A DNA stretch of 64,000 bases from Weeksellaceae bacterium (GTDB lineage Bacteria; Bacteroidota; Bacteroidia; Flavobacteriales; Weeksellaceae). The notes below the pieces were generated by a model. It saw only the letters and a program-made list of their open reading frames with translations. It had not been told where the DNA came from and searched no databases. Position numbers and translations under genes: made by a program. The first letter of the stretch is position 1. Each line of letters starts with the position of its first letter. The stretch lies in the NCBI GenBank assembly GCA_019459455.1, contig JAIBEX010000020.1, forward strand, positions 1-64,000, in the 5' to 3' direction. Of this stretch, positions 1-10,881 are shown in pieces.

Positions 1-3
1 CCG

Positions 4-64
<61 letters not shown>

Positions 65-80
65 CTATTTTAAAAGACTA

Positions 81-115
81 AAAAAAGGACGCTCAAATTT
101 TGAGCAGCCTTTTTT
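81..115 (-). terminator. Rho-independent terminator after the LRR protein gene
   Basis: Nested inverted repeat: AAAAAAGG (81-88) pairs with CCTTTTTT (108-115) and GCTCA pairs with TGAGC inside. Read on the minus strand it ends in a T-run just after the stop codon at 131. The A/T symmetry would allow it to work in both directions. Confidence 0.8.
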
Positions 116-130
116 ATTTCACTAAAGGGA

Positions 131-2839
131 TTACTCTTTAAGCAGTTTCTTAATAATGATCTGGTCTTTCGTGTGAATCCTGATCAGGTAATTCCCTTTT
201 GGAAGTTCGGACAGGTCCACTGAGTTTTGAGATACACCTGAAGAACGGACAATTCTGCCCGACAGGTCATACACTTCGGCCTTCACGATTCGCTCTTTGG
301 TTTTAAAGTGCAGCAAATCCTTAACCGGGTTGGGGTAGATGCTGAACTCTTCAGTCACCGTTTCAGATGTGGAAAGGTTTGACTGTACGGTAGTCGTGTA
401 GGTATTGGTTACGATCGGTGCATTGTAATCAAAGTAGATATTCGCGGTATTGCTGAAGGCATTTCCTACCGTTAGGGTGGCGAGCGTTTTTATTTTGAAT
501 ACCACATATCCGTCGTTGGTGGCATCGGCAAAGGGCAGCTGTATGTTCTCAAAGATGAATTCAACTGTATTGGGACCGGTAATCCGCGTAACGAAACTGT
601 GGCTTCCGCCCACGGCTACGAGTGAACTGAGGTTGAATTTAGAGGTATCAATGATATCTTTCACCACCACGTTCTGTGCATTTGCGGTTCCGGTATTCTC
701 AAACCGGATCAGGTAGTGTACATAATCCCCGACCTGTGCCTGGGCAATGGCCGTTCCCTGCAGACAGGTCTTGTCGTTCGGGTCGAAGGAGTTTACCACC
801 GTTTGGTTCAGTGTAAAGGTGTTGTCCGCCGGGGTTTCATCGGTTGAGCCCGTGACCTGGGCTGTGTAGTTCAGGATTTGTCCGCCGGTTAAAGGTGGTG
901 TGGCTGTTGGCGTATTCAAAGTAAACGTCAATGTAACCTCCCGGGTTTCAAACGGGAGCAGATTGGTGAAATTCCAGTTCAGTGTACCTGTGCTCTGGGA
1001 TGCTGGGGCAACTGTTGCGGTGGTAAAGTTCATCAGATTATCATCATAACTGAAAGCCAGGCTGCCGGACTGTGCAGCGGTTCCTTTGTTCTTATAAATT
1101 ATTTTATACTTTGCACTGAATCCAGGAACTGCGGCTGTTATCGGAATAATGGCAGCTTCCAGGTCGTTGTGGTTGCCGTTTGCAGTAATACAGAAATTCT
1201 GCGTAAGTGGACTGGTTTGTGTTGGGAAATTGGCTGTTATACTTGCCGGAGAAATGGTAAAGTAGGTTGGGTCTTCCAGCACGGGAGTGATGGTGTGCGT
1301 TCCGGCCTGAACAGGAATAGAATAGTTTCCAGATGTATTGGAGATGATGTTTCCGGTTATACTTCCGTTTGTGATTGTGAATTTCTGAAAAGGTTTTAGA
1401 GGGTCAGAAGTATCACACCCATTGTTATTGGAATCGTACTTTGTATTTCCTTGTATGGTATAAAAAGTTCCACCGGGTGTGAAAGAGCAGTAGGAGTTGA
1501 CCGTAGTAGTATAATTATAATTTTGGATGTAAGAATGGAAGTATATGATTTCTGAGGGATCGATACAGATATATTGAAGTGCTGTATTTGGAAAGAACTG
1601 TGATGAATTTGTAGCTTGAGATGATCCATTTTTAACATTAAGTGATATTAAATAATCGTTATTATCACATTCAATTATATTTAGCGCTTGATTTTGACTG
1701 AAATCCAGCATAGTAAAATTATTATTCCTACAATTTAAAACATTCAAATTAGGTAGCATTGAAACATTTAAAGTACTCAAATTATTATATGCGCAATTTA
1801 AATTGTACATCAAGGGCGAATAACCAAAATTTAAGGCAGTTAATGCGTTATTTTCACAATATAGATTTGTTAATGCTGGAGTATTTTGAAGTGTAATATT
1901 GGTGATTTGATTATTATTACAGTTCACCATTTGAAGAAGGTTCAAATTACTGATATTTAATGTAGTAAGGAAGTTATTGCTAACGTTTAACTGCCTCAAA
2001 TTGCTCAAACTACTGACCTCAATGTTACTTAAGTTATTGTTATTTAAAACTAAATATTGCAGACCAGTGCACCCGTTTAGATTTAAGGATTGCAACAGGT
2101 TGTTGCCACTGCATACAAAATTGTATAATATAGTATGATTTTGAAGGTTGATATTGGTCAAAGCTGTACTACTAATCTGTAAATCGTATAAATTATTTGA
2201 CCCTTGAAAATTAATGTTTGTTAATTGTTGATGCCCTGCAATATCAGCTTTATTCAATAACAATAAATTTCCCAAATCCAAACTATTGATATTTGAATTA
2301 TGAAAATAAATTTCCTTTAGGGAAGGACAATTTTGGACATTCAAACCTGTCATACTATAATTCAACGCACTTGATAATTTTTCTAAACTTGAATTTTGAA
2401 TATTTAACGAAGAAAAATTATTTGCGGCGATGTTAAGAGTCTTTAGACTTGTGCAACCTTGAATATCTAGAGAAGATAGTTGATTGAAATTTAAATTTAA
2501 ATCTTGTAAAGAGCTTAAAGTTAAAGATAATGATGTTAACTGATTACTCTGTACCAATAAAGTTATTAGGTTAGAAAAGGAATTTATTCCGATAAGATTA
2601 CTGATTGAAGCTGATTGTAAGTCGAAATAGCTGACGTTTAAAGCTTCAGAATTTTGAATCTCTCCGTCACTATTTGCGTCCACCACGGTCCAGTTGCCTG
2701 CCAAGTTTTTTGCAATTTGGTTATTGGTCGTATTCGCAGCCAACAGCTTAGCCTTAAAATTCGCATCCGGAATATTTACAATTTGCGCATTGGAACCTGC
2801 GAAAAGCAGGATCAGAAAGAACAGGTAGATTTTTTTCAT
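131..2839 (-). CDS. Secreted leucine-rich-repeat protein with DUF7619-like region and T9SS type A sorting domain
   Basis: 902 aa. A signal peptide (MKKIYLFFLILLFAGSNAQ) is followed from about residue 50 to 410 by repeats with a ~20-residue period of LxxLxxxNNxLxxL type. A carboxypeptidase-regulatory/SdrD-like segment lies around 455-550. Next comes a DUF11/DUF7619-like beta domain containing FDPNDKTCLQG and YVHYLIRFENTGTA. The C-terminal ~75 residues are a T9SS type A sorting domain (FSIYPNPVKD, YDLSGR, LPKGNYLIRI). The product is probably exported across the outer membrane by the T9SS and attached to the surface or released, perhaps in adhesion or binding; the ligand is unknown. The LRR-coding DNA (about 1600-2650) is visibly more AT-rich than the 3' half, suggesting a mosaic gene. 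Family is clear, function is inference. Confidence 0.9.
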   Translation of the reverse strand: MKKIYLFFLILLFAGSNAQIVNIPDANFKAKLLAANTTNNQIAKNLAGNWTVVDANSDGEIQNSEALNVSYFDLQSASISNLIGINSFSNLITLLVQSNQLTSLSLTLSSLQDLNLNFNQLSSLDIQGCTSLKTLNIAANNFSSLNIQNSSLEKLSSALNYSMTGLNVQNCPSLKEIYFHNSNINSLDLGNLLLLNKADIAGHQQLTNINFQGSNNLYDLQISSTALTNINLQNHTILYNFVCSGNNLLQSLNLNGCTGLQYLVLNNNNLSNIEVSSLSNLRQLNVSNNFLTTLNISNLNLLQMVNCNNNQITNITLQNTPALTNLYCENNALTALNFGYSPLMYNLNCAYNNLSTLNVSMLPNLNVLNCRNNNFTMLDFSQNQALNIIECDNNDYLISLNVKNGSSQATNSSQFFPNTALQYICIDPSEIIYFHSYIQNYNYTTTVNSYCSFTPGGTFYTIQGNTKYDSNNNGCDTSDPLKPFQKFTITNGSITGNIISNTSGNYSIPVQAGTHTITPVLEDPTYFTISPASITANFPTQTSPLTQNFCITANGNHNDLEAAIIPITAAVPGFSAKYKIIYKNKGTAAQSGSLAFSYDDNLMNFTTATVAPASQSTGTLNWNFTNLLPFETREVTLTFTLNTPTATPPLTGGQILNYTAQVTGSTDETPADNTFTLNQTVVNSFDPNDKTCLQGTAIAQAQVGDYVHYLIRFENTGTANAQNVVVKDIIDTSKFNLSSLVAVGGSHSFVTRITGPNTVEFIFENIQLPFADATNDGYVVFKIKTLATLTVGNAFSNTANIYFDYNAPIVTNTYTTTVQSNLSTSETVTEEFSIYPNPVKDLLHFKTKERIVKAEVYDLSGRIVRSSGVSQNSVDLSELPKGNYLIRIHTKDQIIIKKLLKE

Positions 2840-2886
2840 CAGTGATTTTTTCGCTGATAAAGATAATTATATTTCGGTACCAAAAA

Positions 2887-4902
<2,016 letters not shown>

Positions 4903-4906
4903 TCAG

Positions 4907-4914
4907 CAAAAATA
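4907..4914 (-). promoter_or_regulatory. -7 element for ligA (TATTTTTG)
   Basis: CAAAAATA on the plus strand reads TATTTTTG on the minus strand, matching Bacteroidetes TAnnTTTG, 16 nt upstream of the ligA ATG. Confidence 0.55.
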
Positions 4915-5009
4915 AACAAAGTTGGGAAGCGGTACGAAAAAAAGTAAATTTTATGGCAGGTGTAACGGGCTACCAAGAGACCTCGTTTGGCAGAATGTGG
5001 TAATAAACG

Positions 5010-5017
5010 TACTTTTG
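5010..5017 (+). promoter_or_regulatory. -7 element for prmA (TACTTTTG)
   Basis: TACTTTTGC matches the Bacteroidetes TAnnTTTG consensus and lies 13 nt before the prmA ATG at 5031. Confidence 0.6.
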
Positions 5018-5030
5018 CAAAAATATTGCG

Positions 5031-5861
5031 ATGCAAAACTACCTGGAATTCGACTTTAAAATCACCCCACTGCAACCCTGGAATGAAATCCTTATGGCGG
5101 AACTTATAGAAGTCGGGTTTGACAGTTTTACCGAGGAGGATGAGGGTATTCTTGCCTATATTCCCAAAGATATTTTTGATGAAAATGAACTTTCGCAGGT
5201 GTCCTTACTCTGTAAAGAGGATGTCAGAATTTCCTATACTTACAAGGAAATGCCGAACATCAACTGGAATGAGGAGTGGGAAAAGAATTTCGAACCCATT
5301 TATGTTGCAGGTAAGGTGCTGATCCGCGCTGAATTTCATGAACCCAGGCTCGATCTTCATGAAATCGTGATCCAGCCCAAGATGTCCTTCGGAACCGGAC
5401 ATCACCCTACCACTCACCTGATGATACAGCAGATGCTGGAAATGGATTTTAAAGACAAAACCGTGCTGGACATGGGCTGCGGAACGTCGGTCCTGGCAAT
5501 TTTCGCAAAACAGAGGGGTGCAGGAAGGACCGTAGCAATAGACATCGATGAATGGTCGGTAGAAAATTCAAGGGAAAATGCCGAACGAAACAGGGTTGAA
5601 CTGGATATTTCACTGGGAACCGCTGAAAATCTTGGTGCCGAAAAATTCGACATTATCCTTGCCAACATCAACCGCAACATTCTCATTTCTGATATTCCTA
5701 CGTACGTATCTGTGCTGAACACAGGCGGACAACTTCTTCTTTCGGGACTTTGCTTTTTTGATGTAGATGATATTATGGAAGTCTGCACAGCACAAAACCT
5801 GATGTTAAAAAACAAGCAACAGCGCGAAGAATGGATGTCCTTATTGCTTGAGAAAGCCTAG
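5031..5861 (+). CDS. prmA: Ribosomal protein L11 methyltransferase PrmA
   Basis: 276 aa, the normal size. It is predicted to transfer methyl groups from S-adenosylmethionine to ribosomal protein L11 in the cytosol. FGTGHHPTT (about residues 124-132) is the characteristic PrmA loop. VLDMGCGTSVLAIFA is SAM motif I, AIDIDEWSVENS the acidic loop, and ILANINRNILI the NxxN-like catalytic segment. The N-terminal ~90 residues fit the L11-recognition domain. It is expressed from its own promoter and divergent from ligA. The 3' end lies 14 bp from the convergent glycosyltransferase gene. Confidence 0.96.
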   Translation: MQNYLEFDFKITPLQPWNEILMAELIEVGFDSFTEEDEGILAYIPKDIFDENELSQVSLLCKEDVRISYTYKEMPNINWNEEWEKNFEPIYVAGKVLIRAEFHEPRLDLHEIVIQPKMSFGTGHHPTTHLMIQQMLEMDFKDKTVLDMGCGTSVLAIFAKQRGAGRTVAIDIDEWSVENSRENAERNRVELDISLGTAENLGAEKFDIILANINRNILISDIPTYVSVLNTGGQLLLSGLCFFDVDDIMEVCTAQNLMLKNKQQREEWMSLLLEKA

Positions 5862-5875
5862 GCGTATAGTATAAT

Positions 5876-7096
5876 CTATTTTGAAGGCCGGTTTTTCTCC
5901 TCGATCCATTTGCCCAGGTATTTCGTGCTTTGGTGCTGATGGTGCTGAAGTATTTGTCCAAGAAAATTTTCGTTCCTTAATTGCTTAAGATTTTCAAAAA
6001 TATAGATTATTCTTGATGACAGTTCAGGTAAAAAAAGGTTTTTATCAAACCGATCATTAACAATTCGGTAGCCATTTTCCTGTGCGTTGCTCCATTCATC
6101 CGCGTTGGTGTACAGCAAAACCGATTTCTCAATAAAGCCTGCATCATTATCCACGATGTATCCGTTCCACGGCAGTTCACCGTGCATTCCTTCAGCACCC
6201 ACCGGAGTCGTCACATTCGGCAGTCCAAACGCCAAGCATTCCAGCAGTTTCCCTTTGATACCTGCACCGAAGGATATTGGAGCCAGCAACACCCTTGCGT
6301 CATCAAACACAGTTACAACATTTTCGGCGCGGCCTATTACCAGAAAGCCCTCTTTAACATTATGCAGTTGTAGTGCCTTTTCCGGCGTATAGGCCCCGTA
6401 AATGTGGACTTCGGCAGCGGGAATCCGGTTTTTAATCTGCTTCCACAGTCTTTTAATCTGTAAAACGGTCTGCCAGTTCGGTTCGTGAAGGAAATTGCCG
6501 ATGCTTACGAAATTTTTCCGCGCAGAAAAGGGAACGGAACTTTCTTTGTTTTCTGCAAATAAAGGCAGGTAATGCAAAATCTGAGGATCAATTTTGAATT
6601 TTAGGGTCAGCAGTTCCATCTCGAATTCCGAAATGATTAGTGACAGGTCACATCGTAAAATGGATGCCATTTCCCTCCTGAAAACGTCATTCAGAAGATC
6701 GCCGTTCTCAAAAGATTTATTCTGTTTAAAGGCTTCCTGTCTTGCTTTTCGCAGGAAATGCAGGTCTTCGGTATCTAAAATCTTTACTGCATCGGGACAT
6801 TTCTCCGTAATTTTCCAGCCAAACTGTTCCTCTGTAGTAAACCGGTCGAACAGGACGATATCGGGCTTCAGGGCTTCAATGACGGTCTCAAATGAGGCAT
6901 CATTCAGTTTAATGATCTGTGTTTTGAGGTCTTTTTCAGATAATTCTGCACTGAAATCTGAAGGATTGGCAGAAGAAAGAAACGTGATTCTATAATGTTC
7001 AGAACGGAAAAAATCAATGAGTTGAAGCATCCTTTTTCCCGCAGCAGTGGAGTTTGGTTCGGGAAAAACGGTTCCGATTATCGCAAGGTGCTTCAT
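5876..7096 (-). CDS. GT-B fold glycosyltransferase (GT4-like)
   Basis: About 406 aa. The N-terminal half starts MKHLAIIGTVFPEPNSTAAG, a typical Rossmann strand plus glycine loop. The C-terminal half carries the donor-binding signature ARVLLAPISFGAGIKGKLLECLAFGLPNVTTPVGAEGM, with the E of KLLE at the usual GT4 position. The sugar donor and acceptor cannot be told; envelope polysaccharide or glycoprotein assembly is likely. A longer reading starting at 7135 exists, but TATTTTTG lies exactly 4 nt before the ATG at 7096, and the conserved fold also starts there, so 7096 is preferred. It stands alone between convergent prmA and divergent aroC. Confidence 0.85.
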   Translation of the reverse strand: MKHLAIIGTVFPEPNSTAAGKRMLQLIDFFRSEHYRITFLSSANPSDFSAELSEKDLKTQIIKLNDASFETVIEALKPDIVLFDRFTTEEQFGWKITEKCPDAVKILDTEDLHFLRKARQEAFKQNKSFENGDLLNDVFRREMASILRCDLSLIISEFEMELLTLKFKIDPQILHYLPLFAENKESSVPFSARKNFVSIGNFLHEPNWQTVLQIKRLWKQIKNRIPAAEVHIYGAYTPEKALQLHNVKEGFLVIGRAENVVTVFDDARVLLAPISFGAGIKGKLLECLAFGLPNVTTPVGAEGMHGELPWNGYIVDNDAGFIEKSVLLYTNADEWSNAQENGYRIVNDRFDKNLFLPELSSRIIYIFENLKQLRNENFLGQILQHHQHQSTKYLGKWIEEKNRPSK

Positions 7097-7100
7097 ACGG

Positions 7101-7108
7101 CAAAAATA
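7101..7108 (-). promoter_or_regulatory. -7 element, near-leaderless, for the glycosyltransferase
   Basis: Minus-strand TATTTTTG followed by four bases and then ATG at 7096. Transcription would start at or within a few bases of the start codon. Confidence 0.55.
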
Positions 7109-7170
7109 CACAAAATAGCCAATTCCTTCTTTCATCTCCTGTAACGGGATATTACTTCGTCCCTTTTCAT

Positions 7171-7178
7171 TAACTTTG
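7171..7178 (+). promoter_or_regulatory. -7 element, near-leaderless, for aroC
   Basis: TAACTTTG, then TAAT, then ATG at 7183. The 4-nt gap implies an extremely short or absent 5' leader. Confidence 0.6.
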
Positions 7179-7182
7179 TAAT

Positions 7183-8244
7183 ATGTTCAGTTTAGGAAAT
7201 TTTCTTACCCTTTCAACTTTCGGCGAAAGCCACGGACCTGCCTACGGAGGCATCATTACCAATTTTCCGGCAGGATTGGAGGTGAATTTTCAGGATGTAC
7301 AGCACCAACTGGACCGGCGGAAACCGGGGCAGTCTGCGCTTGTGACTCAAAGAAAGGAAAGTGACACCGTGCAGTTCCTATCAGGAATATTTAATGGTAT
7401 TACTACCGGAACACCAATCGGCTTTACGGTTGAGAACGAAAATCAGAAATCAAAGGATTATGAACATCTTGCTGAAGCCTACCGTCCCAGCCATGCCGAC
7501 TTTACCTACGATCAGAAGTTCGGCATCCGGGATTACCGCGGGGGTGGAAAATCTTCGGCCCGGGAAACGGTGAACTGGGTCGTTGCCGGAAGTCTTGCAA
7601 AGCAGCTACTGCCGGGTAATGTGGAGTTCAGAGCCTATGTTTCTTCTGTGGGAGAAATTTTTTGTAAAGAGCCCTATTCGGAGCTTGATTTGGATTTGAT
7701 TGATTCCAACGAGGTCCGTTGTCCGGAGCAGGAAACCGCTACGAGGATGATCCGGAAAATAAAAGAGATAAAAAAGGAAGGCAATACCATTGGGGGCACG
7801 ATTACCTGTGTCATCAGGAATCTTCCGGCAGGAATTGGTGAACCGGTTTTCGGAAAACTCCAGGGAGAACTCGCCAAGGCGATGATGAACATCAATGCAG
7901 CAAAAGGTTTTGAATATGGTAGTGGCTTCGCCGGTGCGAGGATGACCGGCCGGGAACACAACGACCTTTTCAATGAGGATTTTTCAACGCAAACCAATTA
8001 CTCAGGTGGAATCCAGGGCGGAATTTCCAACGGTATGGATGTTTATTTCACGGTAGCATTCAAACCTGTGGCTACAATCCTCCAGAAGCAGGACAGCATC
8101 AATATGGTGGGAAATAGAGTAATTCTTGAAGGAAAAGGAAGGCATGATGCCTGCGTTTTACCTAGAGCGGTTCCTATTGTGGAGAACCTGGCGGCATTTG
8201 TGGTGGCGGACCTGTTCCTGGTTAACAAAATCAGAAGGATTTAG
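7183..8244 (+). CDS. aroC: Chorismate synthase AroC
   Basis: 353 aa. Last step of the shikimate pathway: converts EPSP to chorismate using reduced FMN as cofactor. Diagnostic segments are [20 protein letters not shown] at the N-terminus (with the active-site His), the DRRKPGQS motif around residue 45, the [17 protein letters not shown] loop around 110-125 and [15 protein letters not shown] near the C-terminus. Length and motifs match full-size bacterial AroC. It is apparently monocistronic, with a TAnnTTTG element directly before the ATG. Confidence 0.99.
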   Translation: MFSLGNFLTLSTFGESHGPAYGGIITNFPAGLEVNFQDVQHQLDRRKPGQSALVTQRKESDTVQFLSGIFNGITTGTPIGFTVENENQKSKDYEHLAEAYRPSHADFTYDQKFGIRDYRGGGKSSARETVNWVVAGSLAKQLLPGNVEFRAYVSSVGEIFCKEPYSELDLDLIDSNEVRCPEQETATRMIRKIKEIKKEGNTIGGTITCVIRNLPAGIGEPVFGKLQGELAKAMMNINAAKGFEYGSGFAGARMTGREHNDLFNEDFSTQTNYSGGIQGGISNGMDVYFTVAFKPVATILQKQDSINMVGNRVILEGKGRHDACVLPRAVPIVENLAAFVVADLFLVNKIRRI

Positions 8245-8302
8245 TGACACCGGTCACATTTAAAACGAATACTTAAACCGAATTTTGTAATAAATAATTG
8301 AT

Positions 8303-8866
8303 ATGCAAGAATACTGGACGAAGGCGGTGAACTTCGGAGAATATCTAAGGACAGCGGAAGAAAGGATGGCAACCCCCAAGACTGCTGAAGATACCGAGAA
8401 GAAGGAATATTATGAGCTCGGTCTGCAGCGAATGAACAGAACCCTAAAGACGTTTAAGAATGATGAGGCACAGATTGAGAAACTGCAGTCCAAAAATTTT
8501 AATGGAAAAATCCTCGTAATTTCCGAAGCCTGGTGCGGCGATGCCAGCGCTACAGTCCCCGCTTTGGTAAAGTTTTTTGAAGGTCGGAACGAAGTCAAGA
8601 TATTTTTACGCGACAGCGATACGTCCTTAATAGACAGGTATCTCACCAATGGAACCCAATCCATTCCCAAAGTTCTGATTCTGAACGAAGATTTTTCAGT
8701 ACGTGCCGTTTGGGGTCCCAGACCGGAATATGGAAATGAACTTTTAAGGAAATTCAAACAAAATCCAGAGTCCTATCCGCGGGATGATTTTTACAACGAC
8801 CTGCAGGTGTACTACGCCAGGAACCGCGGAAAAGATGCAATTAACGAAATTTTAAACCTCATTTGA
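8303..8866 (+). CDS. Thioredoxin-fold protein with single active-site Cys (WCGD)
   Basis: 187 aa, cytosolic, no signal peptide. Residues ~60-150 form a thioredoxin fold (ILVISEAWCGDASATVPALVKFF, SIPKVLILNEDF with the cis-Pro). The active site reads WCGD, so the second Cys of the usual CxxC is replaced by Asp. This matches the Thioredoxin_9-type group rather than classical reductases. Its role is unknown; a monothiol or peroxiredoxin-like activity is possible. It lies 1 nt before the TlpA-like gene, so the two are probably co-transcribed. Confidence 0.8.
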   Translation: MQEYWTKAVNFGEYLRTAEERMATPKTAEDTEKKEYYELGLQRMNRTLKTFKNDEAQIEKLQSKNFNGKILVISEAWCGDASATVPALVKFFEGRNEVKIFLRDSDTSLIDRYLTNGTQSIPKVLILNEDFSVRAVWGPRPEYGNELLRKFKQNPESYPRDDFYNDLQVYYARNRGKDAINEILNLI

Positions 8867-8867
8867 T

Positions 8868-9419
8868 ATGATTTTTTTTAAGAAGAATATCATTTACCTG
8901 GTCTTGTTGGTGTTACTTGCTTTTTTCGCTTTTGTACCGGGAGTCCGCACGTATGTGCAGCAGCATTTTCTGCCGGTTGCGGCGGTGCAGGATGCGGTGA
9001 TGGTAAATGAGGCAGATTACGACATCAAACTGAAAGGCATCAATACAACCAGTACAAATATGAAAAATTTCAGGGGTAAGAAACTGGTTTTCCTGAATTT
9101 CTGGGGCACTTGGTGCAAGCCCTGCCGCGAGGAGTGGCCTACGATCCAGAAGCTTTATGATTCCAAAAAAGGAGAGATGGATTTTGTGCTTATTGCGATG
9201 ATGGATAAGGAAGAAGATGTCCGTAAATTTCTGCAAGAAAATAATTATACAGTGCCCGTTTATATTGCAGAAAGCCCCATCAATGGCAAAATCCTTCCAA
9301 AAGTCTTTCCCACCACCTTTGTGCTGGATAAAAACGGCAGGATCCTTATGAAGGAAACTTCAACCAAAGACTGGAACACCGAGTCTGTTCACCAGTTCAT
9401 AGACAAACTGAGTCAGTAA
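8868..9419 (+). CDS. TlpA-family thiol-disulfide oxidoreductase, membrane-anchored
   Basis: 183 aa. An N-terminal hydrophobic segment (residues ~7-24) anchors the protein, which would face the periplasm. The thioredoxin fold contains LNFWGTWCKPCREEWP, a complete CxxC motif, and the cis-Pro segment FPTTFVLDKNG. It is predicted to reduce or oxidise periplasmic thiols, as in cytochrome c maturation or protein-disulfide reduction; the exact partner is unknown. It follows the WCGD thioredoxin-like gene with a 1-nt gap. Confidence 0.9.
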   Translation: MIFFKKNIIYLVLLVLLAFFAFVPGVRTYVQQHFLPVAAVQDAVMVNEADYDIKLKGINTTSTNMKNFRGKKLVFLNFWGTWCKPCREEWPTIQKLYDSKKGEMDFVLIAMMDKEEDVRKFLQENNYTVPVYIAESPINGKILPKVFPTTFVLDKNGRILMKETSTKDWNTESVHQFIDKLSQ

Positions 9420-9482
9420 AAATCTGCCATACTTTATATATTTCTTAACAGTGCCAGTACAACCTTTGGCAAGTTAATTGTT

Positions 9483-9490
9483 TAATTTTG
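9483..9490 (+). promoter_or_regulatory. -7 element for the YkvA-family gene (TAATTTTG)
   Basis: TAATTTTG ending at 9490, with TTTG at 9465-9468 as a possible -33 element. Its position argues for the ATG at 9519 instead of the in-frame GTG at 9492, which would lie at or before the transcription start. Confidence 0.5.
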
Positions 9491-9518
9491 TGTGTTCAAA
9501 AAATCACACCAAACACCT

Positions 9519-9866
9519 ATGAAATATTCAAAAATCGAACTCGCAAAGCAGGCTATCAAACATAAAGGATTCATAAAAAAGATACCTGATATTGTGCGGA
9601 TGGTTAACTATTGGAGAAAGGGACAGTACCCTGTAAATGCACTTGATTTGATTTTACCTTTGCTCGGACTCCTGTATGTAATCTCACCGATTGATTTACT
9701 TCCTGAAATAGCGATTCCGATCCTGGGTGTGGCTGATGACTTGGCAGTACTTTCACTGGCGCTTCCTAAACTGCTGAAGGAAGTAGACAGGTTTCTTCTT
9801 TGGGAGGCTGAGAGAAACGGGAGCCTTCAGAACGTAATTGATGCTGAAATAATAGAGGAGAAATAA
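9519..9866 (+). CDS. YkvA family (DUF1232) small membrane-associated protein
   Basis: About 115 aa. The central hydrophobic part PVNALDLILPLLGLLYVISPIDLLPEIAIPILGVADDLAVL carries the DUF1232 signature YxxSPIDLxPExxxxxGxxDD. The function of the family is not established; an association with the inner membrane is likely. The start at 9519 is chosen from promoter position. A hairpin terminator follows directly, so it is probably transcribed alone. Confidence 0.85.
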   Translation: MKYSKIELAKQAIKHKGFIKKIPDIVRMVNYWRKGQYPVNALDLILPLLGLLYVISPIDLLPEIAIPILGVADDLAVLSLALPKLLKEVDRFLLWEAERNGSLQNVIDAEIIEEK

Positions 9867-9885
9867 ATTCATCGGAAAAAATACC

Positions 9886-9912
9886 TACCCCGTTATTTCA
9901 CGGGGTATTTTT
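9886..9912 (+). terminator. Rho-independent terminator after the YkvA-family gene
   Basis: TACCCCG (9886-9892), 8-nt loop, CGGGGTA (9901-9907), then a T-run; upstream A-run pairs partly with it. Confidence 0.8.
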
Positions 9913-10034
9913 ATGTCCGGTTTTATCCTAATTAGCCCACGGACTGGTGTTGGTACATTATCTTCAGCAAAATAAGATCCGATTAAACTGTTTTTCAATT
10001 GATGAAATTTTGTTAATTTTAGAAAAAAATAAGG

Positions 10035-10490
10035 ATGAGAATAGAAGCCGAACATGTAGCCGATTATCTGAGTAAGGTTCCGGACGAACGCAAACCTGCA
10101 ATGCAGAAACTGTACGAAACAGTAAAGGAGAATCTGCCGGAGGGATTTGAGGAAGGCGTGAGTTATGGTATGATGGGATGGAATGTGCCGCTGGAAAACT
10201 ATCCAAACGGTTATCACTGTACTCCGGGAGAGCCGCTCCCGTTTATGGGGATGGCCTCACAGAAAAATTTCATTGCCTTTTATCATATGGGAATGTATGC
10301 AGACAAGGAGCTCCACGACTGGTTTGTGTCCGAATATCCAAAACACAGCAAACGAAAACTGGACATGGGAAAATCCTGCATCCGTTTCAAGAAACCTGAC
10401 GAAATCCCGTTAGAATTAATGGGTGAACTCGTGAAAAAGATGTCGGCTAAGGACTGGATTTCAATCTATGAGCAAAACCTGAAAAAGTAG
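10035..10490 (+). CDS. DUF1801 domain protein
   Basis: 151 aa, soluble. It resembles the DUF1801 (YdhG/YjhX-like, frataxin-type fold) family: EAEHVADYLSKVPDERKPAMQKLYETVKENLPEGFEEGVSYGMMGWNVP, then FIAFYHMGMY, and the C-terminal MGKSCIRFKKPDEIPLELMGELVKKM. The fold is known for this family but a biochemical role is not. It is convergent with the DUF7009 gene, with only 3 bp between stop codons. Confidence 0.8.
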   Translation: MRIEAEHVADYLSKVPDERKPAMQKLYETVKENLPEGFEEGVSYGMMGWNVPLENYPNGYHCTPGEPLPFMGMASQKNFIAFYHMGMYADKELHDWFVSEYPKHSKRKLDMGKSCIRFKKPDEIPLELMGELVKKMSAKDWISIYEQNLKK

Positions 10491-10493
10491 GAA

Positions 10494-10865
10494 TTAGCAG
10501 TTTGTTTTAGGGTTCTCATACATATCCGACTGGTCTTCAAAGGTGGTATCAAGACATTTAAGATCCTTTTCAATAAGGAGGAATAACTTTCCAGCCTCGC
10601 CGTTGTCCTGATAGCCCTGTACGGTGATTTCATCCGTTTCCGTAAGGATATCCAGTTCTTTTGTTGGGAGCAAAACCGAAATTTTACCATTCTCAAATGT
10701 AGAGTGAAGCGCCTCGGCAGTTTTATCCTGCTCCAAAGTGTAGGAAAATATTTTATTTTCACCTATCACGGTCTTTTCTTCCACCTTTCCTGTTAGTTTC
10801 AGGTTCTGTACGTCGGTCTTGGTCAGGCGAAGCCGGATGCTGTTGCCTTTGATTCTTATTTTCAT
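10494..10865 (-). CDS. DUF7009-type small protein linked to molybdenum-cofactor genes
   Basis: 123 aa, no signal peptide. It opens with KIRIKGNSIRLRLTKTDVQNL and is rich in beta-strand patterns. I recognise it as the DUF7009 type; no catalytic motif is visible. It lies 16 bp downstream of fdhD in the same direction, so it is probably the last gene of the fdhD unit and may help formate dehydrogenase or molybdoenzyme maturation. That role is inferred from position only. Confidence 0.65.
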   Translation of the reverse strand: MKIRIKGNSIRLRLTKTDVQNLKLTGKVEEKTVIGENKIFSYTLEQDKTAEALHSTFENGKISVLLPTKELDILTETDEITVQGYQDNGEAGKLFLLIEKDLKCLDTTFEDQSDMYENPKTNC

Positions 10866-10881
10866 GGCTTAAATTTAAAGA

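Noticed and set aside
9492-9518. GTG at 9492 as start of the YkvA-family gene
   Set aside because: It lies directly after the -7 element and would be at or before the transcription start; ATG 9519 fits better.
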